From assembly GCA_943372995.1 (NCBI GenBank), contig CALSAQ010000009.1:18164-82163 (forward strand): 64,000 nucleotides of DNA, read 5' to 3'. The translations under genes and the position numbers were made by a program. The notes under the pieces were generated by a model that was given only the letters and a program-made list of their open reading frames with translations, had not been told where the DNA came from and ran no database searches. The stretch is from CAJBVG01 sp943372995. Its GTDB lineage: Bacteria; Bacteroidota; Bacteroidia; Sphingobacteriales; Sphingobacteriaceae. Below are positions 15,062 through 23,350 of the stretch, piece after piece. Each line of letters begins with the position of its first letter. The stretch's first letter is position 1.

Positions 15062-16626
15062 TATTGTTTATTTTTTTCAGGGAAATCGTTTTTCTTGTCT
15101 ACTATAATTCTGTTCTCTCTATTTGCAAGTTCCCAAGCAGTAAGAAATACAAGTTGAGCTCTTTTTGCTAACATTGGGAAGGTAATTTTCTGAATTTCAT
15201 CTCCTTTTTTGTGATAGTCGGCGTGAACGCCATTGAAATAAAATGCAATTGGAATATTGTTTTTAGCAAAATTATAGTGATCGCTTCTGTAGTAAAACAT
15301 ATTAGGATCTTTCGGATCGTTGTATTTATAGTCGAGTTTAATACCAAGCTCTTCACCACATCTTTCGTTAATGGTATGTAATTCTGAACTTAGTTTATCT
15401 GCTCCGATTACATAAACATAATTAGTGTCACTCGTATGTGCATCGTCTATCCTTCCAATCATATCAATATTAAGATTAGCAATTGTGCTACTTAAAGGAA
15501 CTACAGGATGGTCGGTATAATATAAAGAGCCCAATAATCCTTTTTCTTCTCCAGACACAGCCATAAATACGATGTTTCTTTTAGGTGCGTACCCCGCTTT
15601 CTTAGCCTCCATAAATGCTTGTGCTAATTCTAATAAAGCAACTGTTCCAGAACCATCATCATCCGCGCCATTATATACTTCGCCATCAATTACACCAATA
15701 TGGTCGTAATGAGCTGTTATAAAAATGTACTCATTTTGCTTGGTTGCACCTGGTATCATAGCTATAACATTATCAGAAAATACATCTTGGTTAATGAAAT
15801 TAATATTTACTTGAATAGTGCTTTTTAATACAATAGCTTTCTTTGCCTTCTTACTCTTACTTAAAGATTCTATGATTTTATCGTACACTTTTTTGTTAGG
15901 CTTTAATAATTCTTCAGCAACACTTTTACCAGCAGTAATAACAGGTACTTCTGTAGAGTTGTTTGTATTATAAGCTAGGGTTAAACTGTTGCCTTCTAGT
16001 TGATGTTTATAAAAGGCTTTATTTTTTTCGTAAGAATTGTCGATGTAGATAATTAATGATGGGTTTAATTTTCTTATTTCAGCAACTTTTGTTTTCTTAT
16101 CCGACCATTTTGTTTTTGCACCATCTGCACTTAACAAATAGTTCCCGTCTACTTTAGGCTCGCCAGCGAGTACTACTACTGTTTTACCTTTTATATCAAT
16201 ACCATTAAAAGAATTGTAATGCTCTTCCATTATACCGTATCCAACGAATACTATTTCGTTGCTCTGCAATTCTATGCTTGTACGATCTTTAGCAACAGTG
16301 AATTCATCACCAATTTGCATTTCCTTTTGATTGATAATTAATTTACGACTAGCTAATACTTTTTGTATTAATTTGAAATCTTGCTTGTACCCAGCATCGC
16401 TTAACGGAGATAAACCTAATTTCTGAAATTCAGATTGTAAATATTCAGAAGCTTTTCGCTGCCCTTCTTGTCCAGTTTCTCTTCCTTCATATTCGTCAGA
16501 AGCTAACACGCTTAAATGATTATATAAATCTTTAGTGTCAATGTATTGTAAAAATTGTTTAGCCTGACCAAACACAAAACTGTTAATAAACAGCAATAAG
16601 ACGATGTAACTGATTTTTCTTTTCAT
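15061..16626 (-). CDS. M28-family zinc metallopeptidase with PA insert
   Basis: 521 residues with a signal peptide (MKRKISYIVLLLFINSFVFG). A PA-type region at roughly residues 110-260 (SNEIVFVGYGIMEEHYNSFNGI, DIKGKTVVVLAGEP) is followed by the M28 catalytic domain. The metal and catalytic residues are visible in order: His in TAHYDHIG, Asp in NGADDDGSG, the Glu pair in SGEEKG, Asp in NIDMIGR and His in YRSDHYNF. This is the usual two-zinc aminopeptidase layout. It is expected in the periplasm or outside. It overlaps lutB by one base in an operon, for no evident metabolic reason. Confidence 0.9.
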   Translation of the reverse strand: MKRKISYIVLLLFINSFVFGQAKQFLQYIDTKDLYNHLSVLASDEYEGRETGQEGQRKASEYLQSEFQKLGLSPLSDAGYKQDFKLIQKVLASRKLIINQKEMQIGDEFTVAKDRTSIELQSNEIVFVGYGIMEEHYNSFNGIDIKGKTVVVLAGEPKVDGNYLLSADGAKTKWSDKKTKVAEIRKLNPSLIIYIDNSYEKNKAFYKHQLEGNSLTLAYNTNNSTEVPVITAGKSVAEELLKPNKKVYDKIIESLSKSKKAKKAIVLKSTIQVNINFINQDVFSDNVIAMIPGATKQNEYIFITAHYDHIGVIDGEVYNGADDDGSGTVALLELAQAFMEAKKAGYAPKRNIVFMAVSGEEKGLLGSLYYTDHPVVPLSSTIANLNIDMIGRIDDAHTSDTNYVYVIGADKLSSELHTINERCGEELGIKLDYKYNDPKDPNMFYYRSDHYNFAKNNIPIAFYFNGVHADYHKKGDEIQKITFPMLAKRAQLVFLTAWELANRENRIIVDKKNDFPEKNKQ

Positions 16627-16807
16627 GAGATTAATTTTTCAGAAGACTCTGTTAAGTAAAGATTTGTAAATTTAGTAAAAGTATTTTAGATATTACTTCT
16701 GTAAAAGGATTGATATAATTTGTAATATACTGATAATCAACATATAAAAAACACATTGTACAGGCAGCATAAAATTACAATCAATAGTCTTAGTGTGTAG
16801 GGATAAT

Positions 16808-17359
16808 ATGGATGACAAAGAACTCATAGAAAGAGTATTGAGAAACGATACAAAAGCGCAAGAAATTTTATACAAAAAATTTTCTTCGAAGATGTATGCG
16901 TTGTGTCTTCGCTATGCTCGTCATCAAATGGAAGCTGAAGATTTATTACAAGAAGGGTTTATAAAGGTGTTTGCTCATTTAAACGAGTTTAAATTCAACG
17001 GCTCGTTCGAGGGATGGATTAGAAGAGTATTTACAAACAACGCCATTAATTCGGTAAGTAAAAAACAATTTAAAAACGAATTGTACTTGCCCGATAACGA
17101 TGAAAATAGGGCTTCTAATGAAGTAACAATAATCGATAAGATATCTGAACAGGAATTAATCAAATTGATTTCTTCCTTGCCTTTAGGATACAGAACTATA
17201 TTTAATTTATACGTAATAGATGGGTATTCACATTTAGAAATTGCCGAGTTATTAGAGATATCAGAAAGCACCTCTAGATCGCAATTAACAAAAGCGAAGA
17301 AACATTTAAGAGATTTATTAATCAATAATAACAATGAACACCATAGAAGAATTGGATGA
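16808..17359 (+). CDS. ECF-type RNA polymerase sigma factor
   Basis: 183 residues. Region 2 (YALCLRYARHQMEAEDLLQE, with the FIKVFAHLNEFKFNGSFEGW recognition segment) and region 4 (LPLGYRTIFNLYVIDGYSHL followed by EIAELLEISESTSRSQLTKA) are both complete, with no N- or C-terminal extension. The ATG at 16808 is chosen over a GTG at 16793 because the protein then starts MDDKELIERVL, as in the family. It overlaps the next gene by 26 bp, so the two are translationally coupled and that product is the candidate regulator of this sigma factor. Confidence 0.92.
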   Translation: MDDKELIERVLRNDTKAQEILYKKFSSKMYALCLRYARHQMEAEDLLQEGFIKVFAHLNEFKFNGSFEGWIRRVFTNNAINSVSKKQFKNELYLPDNDENRASNEVTIIDKISEQELIKLISSLPLGYRTIFNLYVIDGYSHLEIAELLEISESTSRSQLTKAKKHLRDLLINNNNEHHRRIG

Positions 17360-18548
17360 TTTTGAATTAGCGATTCGTGATAAATTAGCTAATTACGAAG
17401 TAACTCCTCCAGAAGGTTCATGGAATGCTATTGTTAATTCTCAAAGCACAGTTAAAAGAAATATCAGAATTGTTTGGTTTAATAAATCATCATTCTTTAT
17501 TGTATTTATTAGTACAATGTTTAGTATGTGGCTTGCTTTTGGAAGTATAATTTTCGAACTAAACAATTATTCTGATTATCAGTCGGAGTTATTGAAAAGC
17601 ATTAATCGTTCTAAGGAAACCTTTGAAACAATTAATGATAAAGAGGTTAATCAACAAGAGAATCAAAATGGTAACGAAGGCTCTACTTTAATCTCAAGCA
17701 CTCTTGTTGATGCTAGTTCTATAGATAACACCACAATTGTAGATAAAGAACCAGTAATTAGTGAAGAAGACAATAATGAATACCTAGAGAAACTCTCATC
17801 AATTAAAACCGAAAATATACAGACTTTAGGAATAAAAGAATTTTCTTTAAGCGCAGCTGAGGAGATTAGAATGAAGCCAATAGGATTTAATAAATTTAAT
17901 CTTAGTTTAAAAGCAGGTCAACTTGGTGTGTTAAATAAAGTAAACGACACCAAGCTAATACAGAGCACACAACATATAGGAATCGAATTTGATTATTCGT
18001 TAAGTAAAAAATTACTATTAAGCACTGGATTAAATTACCATAGAACACATCTATCAAATCACACTATAAAAACAACAGAAAACAATTACAGTGTTACAGA
18101 TACAATTATTGTAGGATATATTCAGGATCCTTTGCTAGGAAAAATTCCAGTAGTAGAATTGCAACAAAGAGATGTTCACGAAATTCAAAAGACAAAATTG
18201 AGACTTTCTAATACCTTGAATGGGATACATATACCTGTTTGTTTAACATATAATGTTTATGATAAACATAAATTTAATTTAAATGTAAAAGCAGGAGTTT
18301 CTTACAATAAACTATTTACATCGAAGTATTTTTATTTTGATGAAGGGGAAACAGAAAATCATATTAATAATTTTAGCACAAAATTTGTGCTTTCAACAAT
18401 AGGTTTAGAGGCGCGATATAAACTTAATAATAGAACAGATATATATTTTAATTCTGGGTATTCTAGAAATTTATCGAACACTAAAAACACACTTGCTGTT
18501 GGTGCAGGATTAGAGTTGGGCTTCGGATTGAAATATAAAATTTGGTAG
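17334..18548 (+). CDS. Sigma-linked membrane protein: cytoplasmic N-terminus, one membrane helix, predicted beta-barrel C-terminus
   Basis: 404 residues. Residues 1-50 are acidic and soluble (ELDDFELAIRDKLANYEVTP followed by PEGSWNAI), one helix spans about 60-80 (SSFFIVFISTMFSMWLAFGS), residues 85-175 are a Glu/Asn/Ser-rich linker, and from about 185 to the end alternating strands with aromatic ends (FNLSLKAGQLGVL, LLLSTGLNYHRTHL, IYFNSGYSRNL, GAGLELGFGLKYKIW) look like a small outer-membrane barrel. This layout beside an ECF sigma gene is common in Bacteroidota and suggests an anti-sigma-like or envelope-sensing role, but a single chain crossing the inner membrane with a barrel at its end is topologically puzzling. 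Function is inferred from context only. Confidence 0.65.
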   Translation: MNTIEELDDFELAIRDKLANYEVTPPEGSWNAIVNSQSTVKRNIRIVWFNKSSFFIVFISTMFSMWLAFGSIIFELNNYSDYQSELLKSINRSKETFETINDKEVNQQENQNGNEGSTLISSTLVDASSIDNTTIVDKEPVISEEDNNEYLEKLSSIKTENIQTLGIKEFSLSAAEEIRMKPIGFNKFNLSLKAGQLGVLNKVNDTKLIQSTQHIGIEFDYSLSKKLLLSTGLNYHRTHLSNHTIKTTENNYSVTDTIIVGYIQDPLLGKIPVVELQQRDVHEIQKTKLRLSNTLNGIHIPVCLTYNVYDKHKFNLNVKAGVSYNKLFTSKYFYFDEGETENHINNFSTKFVLSTIGLEARYKLNNRTDIYFNSGYSRNLSNTKNTLAVGAGLELGFGLKYKIW

Positions 18549-18600
18549 GCAGCGGAATAGCATACTCAATAGTCTTATGAGTAGATTAATTCGATAGATT

Positions 18601-20181
18601 ATGAAAAAAACATTTACCCTAAAATTAATACAAACGGTTTTTGTATTAATTCTTTTCGCAGGCACATCGTATTCTCAACTTGCAAAAACATTTTTGGATA
18701 TTAATGATGTGAAGGCGGTTTATTTTTCCGATGGAGGATTGTTTTGGGATATGACGGGTAGTACAAATGCAGTATACTTTGTTCCTAAAAATGAAATTCC
18801 TCAGAAAGCAACAATATTTTCAAGTTCGATAATGATTGGTGGTGTAGACCAAGGAGGAGTACTACATACAGCTGGAATGACTTACCGACAAAGAGGCCTT
18901 GATTTTTGGCCAGGCCCTCTAAATGTAACTACAGGAGAAGCTCATGAACCTGAGAACTGGAACAGGATATGGTCGGTAAAAAAATCTGATATTGATTTTC
19001 ATCGAGCAAATTATCAAACTCCTAATTATGTAGTGCCTCAAGATATTCTCGATTGGCCTGGGAATGGACCTGTAGGATGTTCTCCAATACTTGCCCCATT
19101 TTTTGATAAAGATGGTGATGGTTTGTATGAACCTATAGAAGGAGACTACCCAAAAATTAAAGGAGATCAGGCGGTGTATTTTATTTTTAATGATAACAAA
19201 GGGAAGCATACCCAATATCCTGGAGGGGAACCTTTAAAAGTTGAAGTGCATGGGATGGCTTGGGCTAAAATAAGTACTAATCCATTTCTGAATCAAGCAA
19301 CCTTTGTTTCATACTCTGTTTTTAATCGATCTACAACTGATTATTATGATGTAAAGGTGTCTCAATTTTCCGACTATGATATTGGAAATCCAGATGATGA
19401 TTATATGGCTACCGATACCTTGAGAAATTTAGTGTATTGTTATAATGCAGATGAAAACGATGGAAATGGTGTGGTGCCTGGTTATGGATTAAATCCACCA
19501 GCTCAAGGGATGGTCTATTTAAATAGAGTATTAAAAACATCGATAGGATTTACGAATCAATCGGTCCCGGGAGTAAATGGAGATCCAAGAGACGCTATTG
19601 AATTAAACAGGTATATGTCTGGGTATTGGGCAGATGGTCAATACATAGCATATGGAACGGCTAATGGAAGAGGGTCTGGCGAAAGAACGAATTATATTTT
19701 TTCTGGTGACGTATGTTTGCAAGAGGGTTGGAGAGAAATTGGTGTGCCAGGAGATAGACGAATGATGTCGATGTTTAAGATTGATACCTTTAAAGCAGGG
19801 ACAGGTTTTAATTATGATGTTGCATTTGTTTATGCAAGAGGGGACTCAGGAGTAAAGTCGAGTGTATGTAAATTACAAGAGGCTACAGATTATTTGTTGA
19901 ATGAATATAATTCTGGAGCTTTAACTGGGGTATCTGATGAACGGATAAAAGAAATAAAAGTATTTCCTAATCCAGTAACAAATATTTCTAAAATTACTTT
20001 GGAGAACCCTTATGAGAAATTCAAACTTCTCATTTACGACACTCAGGGTAGAATATTAAAAGATATAGATGATATACAATCTGAAGTTGAAATTGACGCA
20101 AAAGATTTTGTTAAGGGAGTATATTTTATACAATTAAAATCACATGATAATTTATATTACGCGAAGTTTATAGTAAATTAA
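18601..20181 (+). CDS. T9SS cargo protein, paralogue of the large protein at 34871
   Basis: 526 residues. Signal peptide (MKKTFTLKLIQTVFVLILFA ... SYSQ), a body of about 430 residues and a type A T9SS sorting domain (IKVFPNPVTNISKITLE ... GVYFIQLKSHDNLYYAKFIV). The body is clearly related to the N-terminal part of the 1244-residue protein at 34871: both share DIN.V.A....GG..WWD..GSTNA-like openings, GG.D.GG.L.TAG.TYRQRG.DFW.GPL, LAPF.D..GDG.Y.P..GDYP, YPGGEP and GTA.GRG.GE. Acidic loops such as DKDGDGLYEPIEGDYP may bind calcium. No enzyme motif is recognised. Its own transcription unit follows the sigma/regulator pair by 52 bp. Confidence 0.8.
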   Translation: MKKTFTLKLIQTVFVLILFAGTSYSQLAKTFLDINDVKAVYFSDGGLFWDMTGSTNAVYFVPKNEIPQKATIFSSSIMIGGVDQGGVLHTAGMTYRQRGLDFWPGPLNVTTGEAHEPENWNRIWSVKKSDIDFHRANYQTPNYVVPQDILDWPGNGPVGCSPILAPFFDKDGDGLYEPIEGDYPKIKGDQAVYFIFNDNKGKHTQYPGGEPLKVEVHGMAWAKISTNPFLNQATFVSYSVFNRSTTDYYDVKVSQFSDYDIGNPDDDYMATDTLRNLVYCYNADENDGNGVVPGYGLNPPAQGMVYLNRVLKTSIGFTNQSVPGVNGDPRDAIELNRYMSGYWADGQYIAYGTANGRGSGERTNYIFSGDVCLQEGWREIGVPGDRRMMSMFKIDTFKAGTGFNYDVAFVYARGDSGVKSSVCKLQEATDYLLNEYNSGALTGVSDERIKEIKVFPNPVTNISKITLENPYEKFKLLIYDTQGRILKDIDDIQSEVEIDAKDFVKGVYFIQLKSHDNLYYAKFIVN

Positions 20182-20204
20182 TAGTTGTACCATAAAAGGT
20201 TTGT

Positions 20205-20232
20205 AAGGAGAGTTTAACTCTCCTTTTTTATT
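20205..20232 (+). terminator. Rho-independent terminator between convergent genes
   Basis: AAGGAGAG (20205-20212) and CTCTCCTT (20218-20225) form an 8-bp stem with loop tttaa, followed by T6ATTT on the plus strand. It is a clear terminator for the gene ending at 20181, and overlaps the stop codon of the convergent gene. Confidence 0.75.
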
Positions 20233-21976
20233 TAATAATATTTATAATTCCTGATTTAGATTTTTCTTTACCTGTATCGTCCCTGTATTTCATTGTGTAT
20301 AAATAAGAGCCAGGGCTGCACGGTGTGTTATCCGTTGACATTCCATCCCAAGTTTTTTGATTGTTATTATTTATGTAAATAAGCTTCCCCCATCTATCAA
20401 AAATTTTAAACACTAATAAATGCTGATTGCTGCATAAGTATTCGATTTCTAGAATATCATTTTTCCCGTCGTTGTTTGGACTAAAAGCACTTGGAACATT
20501 TGGAGTACATAAACAGTTTTGTTTATCAATACTGATGGTATCTTGGTATTGATAGCCTAAACAATTATTCTCAATAGTGACTATATACAATCCCGAATCA
20601 GTAAATAGTCTTTTACTTGAAACTATACCATCATTCCATATAAATGATGAACTAGTATCATAAGATTCGTATAAAAAAGTTTCGTTATCACATAGTTTTT
20701 TATACGTGTAACTAGGATGTAGTTTATACTGATATTCTAACTGATAACTATCCCCAACTATATTGTACCCAGCAGAGTTTGGGCCAGATAGACTATTAGA
20801 TACACCATAACAGATGGCTTGAAATCCTTTACTAGCCTTTAGTAAATGTATACCTTGACTTACAGGAATTTCAGCAGCAAAATAAAATTCATTTATTTTC
20901 TCAAATTCTGATTCAATATTTACATTATCTAAGTAAATAGAATCAAGTGATTGTTTTGGAACAATAATGTTTAAGTAATATTTCTGGAAGTATCCATTTG
21001 GGGTGTAGAATATTGCTTCTTTCTGGAGATAATCTATACTCATGCATTGAAATAGTTCAGGATCTCCAATATCATTATTTGAACATGAATTACTTTCAAA
21101 TAACCTAAAAACTGAAATGTTTTTTGAAGATCGAATAATACTTTTTTCTGTAGTATAATATTGGATACTTTCAGTCGAATTTAAATTATAGAATTTACCA
21201 TCTACTTCAATACAGGTATTGTCCTCTTGAGTCCTAATAATAACTAGGTATTCGTTATTAGCATGAATACTATTAATGATGTAATTTTTGCCATTATTTT
21301 GAGAGGGGAGTATCTGCTCATAAAGTTCTTCGGTACAACATTGAGCAATGCAATTATCGCCATCAATATTAGTCTTCGAAGAAATATAATAGCATATAGG
21401 TTTATTGCTTTTTATATCGACTTTATACTCGCTTATTTTCAATAGCTCATCTTTTTGTAATGTATATTGATTTGAAATCGAATTATTCACCAAAACATCT
21501 ACTACCGTATTGTTTTCTAATGCTAAGATATTTTTCGAGATACTGGTATCAGCAACAATAGCATTAAAATCAATATCGTAATATTCATTACTAAGCGAAC
21601 TAATGGGCAATACATTATACCCTTCATCTTCAGCCGTATTATATACAGTGACATAACAAGTAGATTCTTCATTACAGATTACCTTTATTGCCATCATAGG
21701 ATTAATACCTATTTTGATAATTGAATCGAGAAAAGACCTTTCAATATTTACGGAAGCGCAATTGTATTCGTTTGAACTGAAATTAATGCTGGTGTCTTGA
21801 AAAGATACCGTTCCATTATTAGCGTACTTTGAGCAGATTTTAATATTGAGTATAACGAAGTTGTAGTTAGGTTGAGTAAAAACAAATTCTTTACCAGCCC
21901 AATTTAATTCTTGTGAGAATAGAGTGTTTGGGAGAATGCTTGAAAATAGAATAAGTATAAAGAATATTTTTTTCAA
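20228..21976 (-). CDS. Secreted protein with gliding-motility-type (T9SS type B) C-terminal domain
   Basis: 582 residues. The start is a TTG at 21976: an in-frame TAG is directly upstream and no ATG precedes the signal peptide (KKIFFILILFSSILPNTLFS). The middle resembles an IgGFc-binding-like N-terminal region seen in Bacteroidota surface proteins (YNTAEDEGYNVLPISSLSN, VVDVLVN, LLKASKGFQAICYGV), which is a weak match. The last 90 residues, CTPNVPSAFSPNNDGKNDIL through FDRWGKLIY and WDGMSTDNTPCSPGSYLYTM, are an unmistakable CHU_C/gliding motility-associated domain, a type B sorting signal. Expected to be surface-attached or secreted; function unknown. Confidence 0.82.
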   Translation of the reverse strand: MKKIFFILILFSSILPNTLFSQELNWAGKEFVFTQPNYNFVILNIKICSKYANNGTVSFQDTSINFSSNEYNCASVNIERSFLDSIIKIGINPMMAIKVICNEESTCYVTVYNTAEDEGYNVLPISSLSNEYYDIDFNAIVADTSISKNILALENNTVVDVLVNNSISNQYTLQKDELLKISEYKVDIKSNKPICYYISSKTNIDGDNCIAQCCTEELYEQILPSQNNGKNYIINSIHANNEYLVIIRTQEDNTCIEVDGKFYNLNSTESIQYYTTEKSIIRSSKNISVFRLFESNSCSNNDIGDPELFQCMSIDYLQKEAIFYTPNGYFQKYYLNIIVPKQSLDSIYLDNVNIESEFEKINEFYFAAEIPVSQGIHLLKASKGFQAICYGVSNSLSGPNSAGYNIVGDSYQLEYQYKLHPSYTYKKLCDNETFLYESYDTSSSFIWNDGIVSSKRLFTDSGLYIVTIENNCLGYQYQDTISIDKQNCLCTPNVPSAFSPNNDGKNDILEIEYLCSNQHLLVFKIFDRWGKLIYINNNNQKTWDGMSTDNTPCSPGSYLYTMKYRDDTGKEKSKSGIINIIK

Positions 21977-21989
21977 CTATCTTGCTGAC

Positions 21990-22025
21990 AATAAATTGCT
22001 AGCTTTCGCTGCCTAGCAATTTATT
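21990..22025 (-). terminator. Hairpin spanning the rpiB stop codon
   Basis: A 13-bp perfect stem, aataaattgctag (21990-22002) with ctagcaatttatt (22013-22025), around a 10-base loop. The rpiB stop codon is the last three bases of one arm. There is no long T-run after it on the minus strand, so termination is likely but may be inefficient. Confidence 0.5.
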
Positions 22026-22441
22026 TTGTTTACTCTGTTAGCATGCCTGCCTCCTTCAAAATCGGTGCTAATAAAAACTTTAGTAATTTCTTTCGCCTGT
22101 TCAATTGTAGTGAAGCGTGCAGGAATACATAATATATTGGCATTATTGTGTTGACGTGCTAGCGAAGCTAATGGTACGTCCCAGCAAATTGCAGCCCTTA
22201 TGTCTTTATGTTTGTTGGCGGTTATAGCAACTCCATTAGCACTACCACAAATTAATATGCCTAACTCATGTTCCTCTTCTTGTATTGCATTTGCAAGAGG
22301 ATGCACGAAATCTGGATAGTCGACCGAATCAGCAGTATACGGACCAAAATCTTTTACCTCATGTCCCATTTCTTTTAACATAGGAACTAGTATTTCTTTG
22401 TATTCGAATCCGGCATGATCGCCACCAATTGCTATTTTCAT
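22013..22441 (-). CDS. rpiB: Ribose 5-phosphate isomerase B
   Basis: 142 residues, usual length for RpiB/LacAB. Motifs: MKIAIGGDHAGFEYKE at the start, the substrate loop YPDFVHPLANAI, the catalytic-site loop ILICGSANGVAITANKHKDI with the family's Cys, and RQHNNANILCIPARF. It interconverts ribose 5-phosphate and ribulose 5-phosphate in the non-oxidative pentose phosphate pathway. It lies 10 bp downstream of tatC on the same strand and is probably cotranscribed with it. Confidence 0.95.
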   Translation of the reverse strand: MKIAIGGDHAGFEYKEILVPMLKEMGHEVKDFGPYTADSVDYPDFVHPLANAIQEEEHELGILICGSANGVAITANKHKDIRAAICWDVPLASLARQHNNANILCIPARFTTIEQAKEITKVFISTDFEGGRHANRVNKINC

Positions 22442-22451
22442 AAATTCAATA

Positions 22452-23300
22452 TTAACTGTACAATTCTTTTTCTTTACGTTTTGCTACTCTTGCCGATACT
22501 AATATACTTACTTCAAATAATATATATAATGGTATTGCAACTAACATCTGTGTAGGAATATCTGGTGATGGTGTAATAAATGCAGCCACTAAGAAGATTA
22601 AAAACAAAGCTATTCTTCTATTTGAACGCAGAAATTTCGGACCAACAATTCCCATTAATGTTAAAAAATAAATAATAATGGGTAGCTCAAAAACAAGTCC
22701 TGTAGCCAAAGTTAGAATGGTTACTGTACTCAGGTAAGAATCTAATGTGATTTGATTTATAATTTCATCAGAGATGACATAACTCCCTAGGAAGTTAACA
22801 GACATAGGGGTAATGATGTAATATCCAAAAAGAACACCTAACAAAAACAACACACTGCCCCAAAAAATTAAACCCGTTGCATAGCGGCGTTCTTTTTTGT
22901 GTAAACCTGGCCTGATGAATCTCCATAGTTCCCATAACAAGTAAGGGAATCCCATAATAAAACCTGCAATGAACGAAGCGCTTAGATGCAAGTTAAATTG
23001 CCCCGCCATGGTATTATTCATGATGGTGAAATTTATTTTATCGATGCAGAGGTCTGCTCCAAGGTTATAAGTTGTGGCAAATAAGCAAAGCATTCTGTAG
23101 GTCCAAAAATCAGGACGCTTTGGTCCAAAAATAATTTGGTCGAATAAAATGTCTTTATAGAAAAAGGATACTAGTGCTAAAGAAAAGATAACAATAGCTG
23201 AGCGCACCAAGTGCCATCGAAGCGACTCAAGGTGGTCGACGAACGACATATCTGAATTGGGGTCGCTTGCGCGACGAAAATTATCTATAAAGCCTGACAT
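22452..23300 (-). CDS. tatC: Sec-independent protein translocase TatC
   Basis: 282 residues, six membrane helices, with the TatC signature MSFVDHLESLRWHLVRSAIV near the N-terminus and the conserved FELPIIIYFLTLMGIVGP and FLVAAFITPSPDIPTQMLVA segments. It forms the twin-arginine signal receptor with TatA/B in the inner membrane. An N-terminal extension and an insert between helices 1 and 2 (FWTYRMLCLFATTYNLGADL) are usual in Bacteroidota. TatA is not in the window. The start could be Met18; a -7 box at 23311-23318 leaves only a very short leader for the ATG at 23300. Confidence 0.95.
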   Translation of the reverse strand: MSGFIDNFRRASDPNSDMSFVDHLESLRWHLVRSAIVIFSLALVSFFYKDILFDQIIFGPKRPDFWTYRMLCLFATTYNLGADLCIDKINFTIMNNTMAGQFNLHLSASFIAGFIMGFPYLLWELWRFIRPGLHKKERRYATGLIFWGSVLFLLGVLFGYYIITPMSVNFLGSYVISDEIINQITLDSYLSTVTILTLATGLVFELPIIIYFLTLMGIVGPKFLRSNRRIALFLIFLVAAFITPSPDIPTQMLVAIPLYILFEVSILVSARVAKRKEKELYS

Positions 23301-23310
23301 ATATTGCTGT

Positions 23311-23318
23311 CAAATTTA
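23311..23318 (-). promoter_or_regulatory. Bacteroidota -7 box (TAAATTTG) before tatC
   Basis: On the minus strand TAAATTTG lies between the accC terminator and the tatC ATG, which suggests that tatC-rpiB has its own promoter. The -33 position falls in the terminator stem and no TTG is visible there. Confidence 0.4.
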
Positions 23319-23347
23319 AACAAAAAAAGCGGACCGAAGTCCGCTTT
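23319..23347 (-). terminator. UUCG-tetraloop terminator of the DUF177-accC operon
   Basis: On the minus strand, aaagcggac, loop ttcg, gtccgcttt, then a T7 run. The C(UUCG)G loop is the extra-stable tetraloop class. It starts four bases after the accC stop codon. Confidence 0.88.
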
Positions 23348-23350
23348 ATA

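Noticed and set aside
17334..17560. Calling the N-terminus of the sigma-linked protein a classical anti-sigma (zinc-binding) domain.
   Set aside because: No HxxxCxxC or other anti-sigma signature is present; only context supports such a role.
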